Origin: Chrysemys picta bellii
Lineage: Eukaryota; Chordata; Testudines; Emydidae
Direction of reading: 5' to 3'
Assembly (NCBI RefSeq): GCF_011386835.1
Contig: NC_088801.1
Span: 16,602,824 to 16,666,823 of the forward strand
Length of the DNA: 64,000 nt
A program made the position numbers and the translations under genes. Shown here one piece after another: positions 62,196 through 64,000 of the stretch; within the stretch, counting starts at the first letter, position 1; every line of letters starts with the position of its first letter. The notes under the pieces were generated by a model. It searched no databases and was not told where the DNA came from. It saw nothing but the letters and a program-made list of their open reading frames with translations.

Positions 62196-64000
62196 TACGG
62201 AATTTGTACTTGGTACAGTAAGTTGGTGAAATCTAAACTTAGAACTCACAGCCAATTAGGGGTTGGTGCCCTGGTTTTCAATAGTCTGCTCTGAGGTTGG
62301 TACTCATGCTCTTGCATCACCACTGGGAGCATCACATCTTCCCTTTCTTCCTTCTCCTCCAAAGAAATGGTTAATGTCCAGCATTGAAAGTGGTTACTCG
62401 GAAATAGGAAAGGGTTTTCCCAATCTGTACACATATTTAAGTACAACTGCAGACTTTTATTTCATTGGCCATATTTTGTGAATTAAATGCTACATGGTAT
62501 TAGATACAAAATATGACTAGATTAAATGTAAACTTGTTCACCTGAAGCAGGAATCTGAGAGCCACCAGGAAATGAATGGGTTGCTAAGCAATGTTGTTAG
62601 CACAGGAACCGTTCTTGTTCATCTTCTTCCATGATTGTCAGTGGACTACCTAGGAGCCTGGTTTGGACATGACAGTTCCAGTTCTATGCAAAGAGTGTGG
62701 CTTTGTTTAGGGAGCGGCTTAAGAGAAAGTTTTACTTAATACTTCAGCCATTACTACTTGATAGGTATCAGTTTTCCTTTGCATGCTCTATGTTCTCATT
62801 GATTAACAGCTGTCATGGAGCTCCTCCCACTGAAGTTGCTAGTGGAATGAAAAAAAATGAAATACCTATTTTTATCTTAAACAGTACTCTCTCAGTTCTC
62901 CCATACACCTGAAAGCTTCCAACCTTCACAGTCATATATTTTCCCTGCCAAAAAAGCAATGGGAGCTGGCTTGTTAACTTGCCTTAAACCCAGTGATGCT
63001 AGTGCTATTTGACTCCTACTGCAGTGTAGTAAAATTAATTTTAGGCAGTTCGAGTAGCAATTTATTGCCAAATAAAATGTAAGTCAAATGTATAGAAATG
63101 CAGTAAACATGTGATAGGGAAGAAGTTGATGTAATTGTAAGAGGTGCTGCAACAATGAACGTCCTCCTTGAATAAATTTCTCTGTGGTCAGAATAGGTTA
63201 TAAATAATCTCCATCAAACCAGTGCTTAAAAGGAGGCAGATAAACTATTGGTAACTGAAGGTTCCTTAACTAGTGAGAGGAAAGGGAAGACGAACACAGA
63301 ACAGGAACAGGTGTTTGTGCCTCAGCCTTTGCACTGAGGGAGAACAGAGAAGACATTGTCCAATTATTTTGGAAAAAACTTTATTGAGGGATTAAAAAAG
63401 CATTGCCCAGGAAATATATTAAAACAACCCCCTTAAAATATAAAAGCTATTCCTTGGCTTAAAAGGAAGTGAAATGTGTTACTGAAGCAGAACTTCATGC
63501 TCTCAGATTGAGATAGCTACACTGGGAAATCTAGAGAAAATGTAGGAGGCAGCTAGACTACAGCAATGAATCTGGGGTCATTCCAGTTCAAGACCAAACC
63601 CTAGCTTTAGAGATATGTGGAAATATGACCCAGACTGAGTGGGCATCAGACTGAGTGGGCATCTCCACCAGTGATGTATTTCTACATACAAAAAGCCTAG
63701 TTTAAAATTGGGACAGCGCAGATGTGAAACATTTTGATTGTAGACAGAGTAAGGCAGCTAGGAAAACTTGTGTAATGCCTTTCACCAAACATACCCAGTT
63801 TAAGACAGAAGTCCTACATACTGGCCATAAAGTGCAAATGGTAGTGTTACACCTAAAAGTCGTTAACTGTCATACGTTCTAAAATTAGACATTGCTGCTC
63901 ACACTGTGTGCATTTAAGACATTATTTAGATCACCCATTGGCAACAAAAGCTGTTTGAACCATGAGTAATTTGACAAACTCAAGACCTATCTTTGTGTCA
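62196..64000. other. No recognisable gene or repeat
   Basis: About 1.8 kb of AT-rich unique-looking sequence up to the window end. A short direct duplication, AGACTGAGTGGGCATC, occurs at 63633 and 63649. No open frame of interest. Confidence 0.5.

Overview
The window looks like non-coding DNA from a sauropsid vertebrate, most likely a turtle. Three things point there. CR1 LINEs occur in both orientations. A tRNA-derived SINE at 8.4 kb has a 3' tail almost identical to the 3' end of the window's own CR1 copies, the arrangement known for turtle (Cry/tortoise) SINEs and their CR1 partner. There are also many hAT-type MITEs and Penelope-like (PLE) and 5S-related repeats. A crocodilian cannot be excluded from sequence alone. 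I see no intact host gene, no operon structure and no functional rRNA or tRNA gene; the window is intergenic or deep intronic. One weak candidate coding exon is noted near 12.68 kb.

Layout: 0-6 kb is mostly unique sequence with a reverse SINE, a GC-rich hAT MITE with a perfect 8-bp target-site duplication (TSD) and a hAT end. 6-9 kb has two fold-back MITEs, the young-looking tRNA SINE and a 135-bp hAT MITE with a perfect TSD. 10.1-11.8 kb is a reverse CR1 ORF2 fragment. 15-19.3 kb holds a hAT element, the fossil C-terminus of another LINE, a hammerhead-like palindromic repeat and several short palindromic MITEs. 20.9-22.25 kb is a forward CR1 split, exactly at its reverse-transcriptase catalytic codons, by a 260-bp inverted PLE-like pair carrying hammerhead-ribozyme-like cores. 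22.7 kb is a 5S-rRNA-derived SINE; 24.0 kb is a nearly identical 79-bp tandem duplication; 25.4-26.8 kb has two CR1 fragments and a composite of tRNA-like modules.

31 kb is an L2-clade LINE fragment; 32.4 kb is another hammerhead-like repeat; 33.1 kb is a CR1 in a CR1. 34.0-35.5 kb is a cluster of three hAT-like elements, one inside another and the third directly abutting. 36.5-39.6 kb has a further hAT MITE, an old CR1 and a MIR-like SINE split by a MITE. 41 kb is a hAT MITE inside another MITE. 48.1-48.8 kb is an L2 ORF split by a CR1, followed by a probable Gypsy-like fragment. 51.9-53 kb and 55.3-55.7 kb are old CR1s; 54.4-54.96 kb is a PLE with a GIY-YIG endonuclease remnant. 57-60.6 kb contains MITEs and a ~1-kb imperfect palindrome with opposed tRNA-like modules. 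The last 3.4 kb holds one unclassified LTR-like repeat and otherwise unique sequence.

No genes work together here. What the window records is transposon stratigraphy: at least eight nested insertions give a relative age order (L2, MIR-like and old CR1 first; then CR1, PLE and hAT copies). The most unusual items are the PLE pair with an intact hammerhead core on the minus strand and the 1-kb hairpin with opposed pol III-like modules. All family assignments are by eye and have not been tested by database search.
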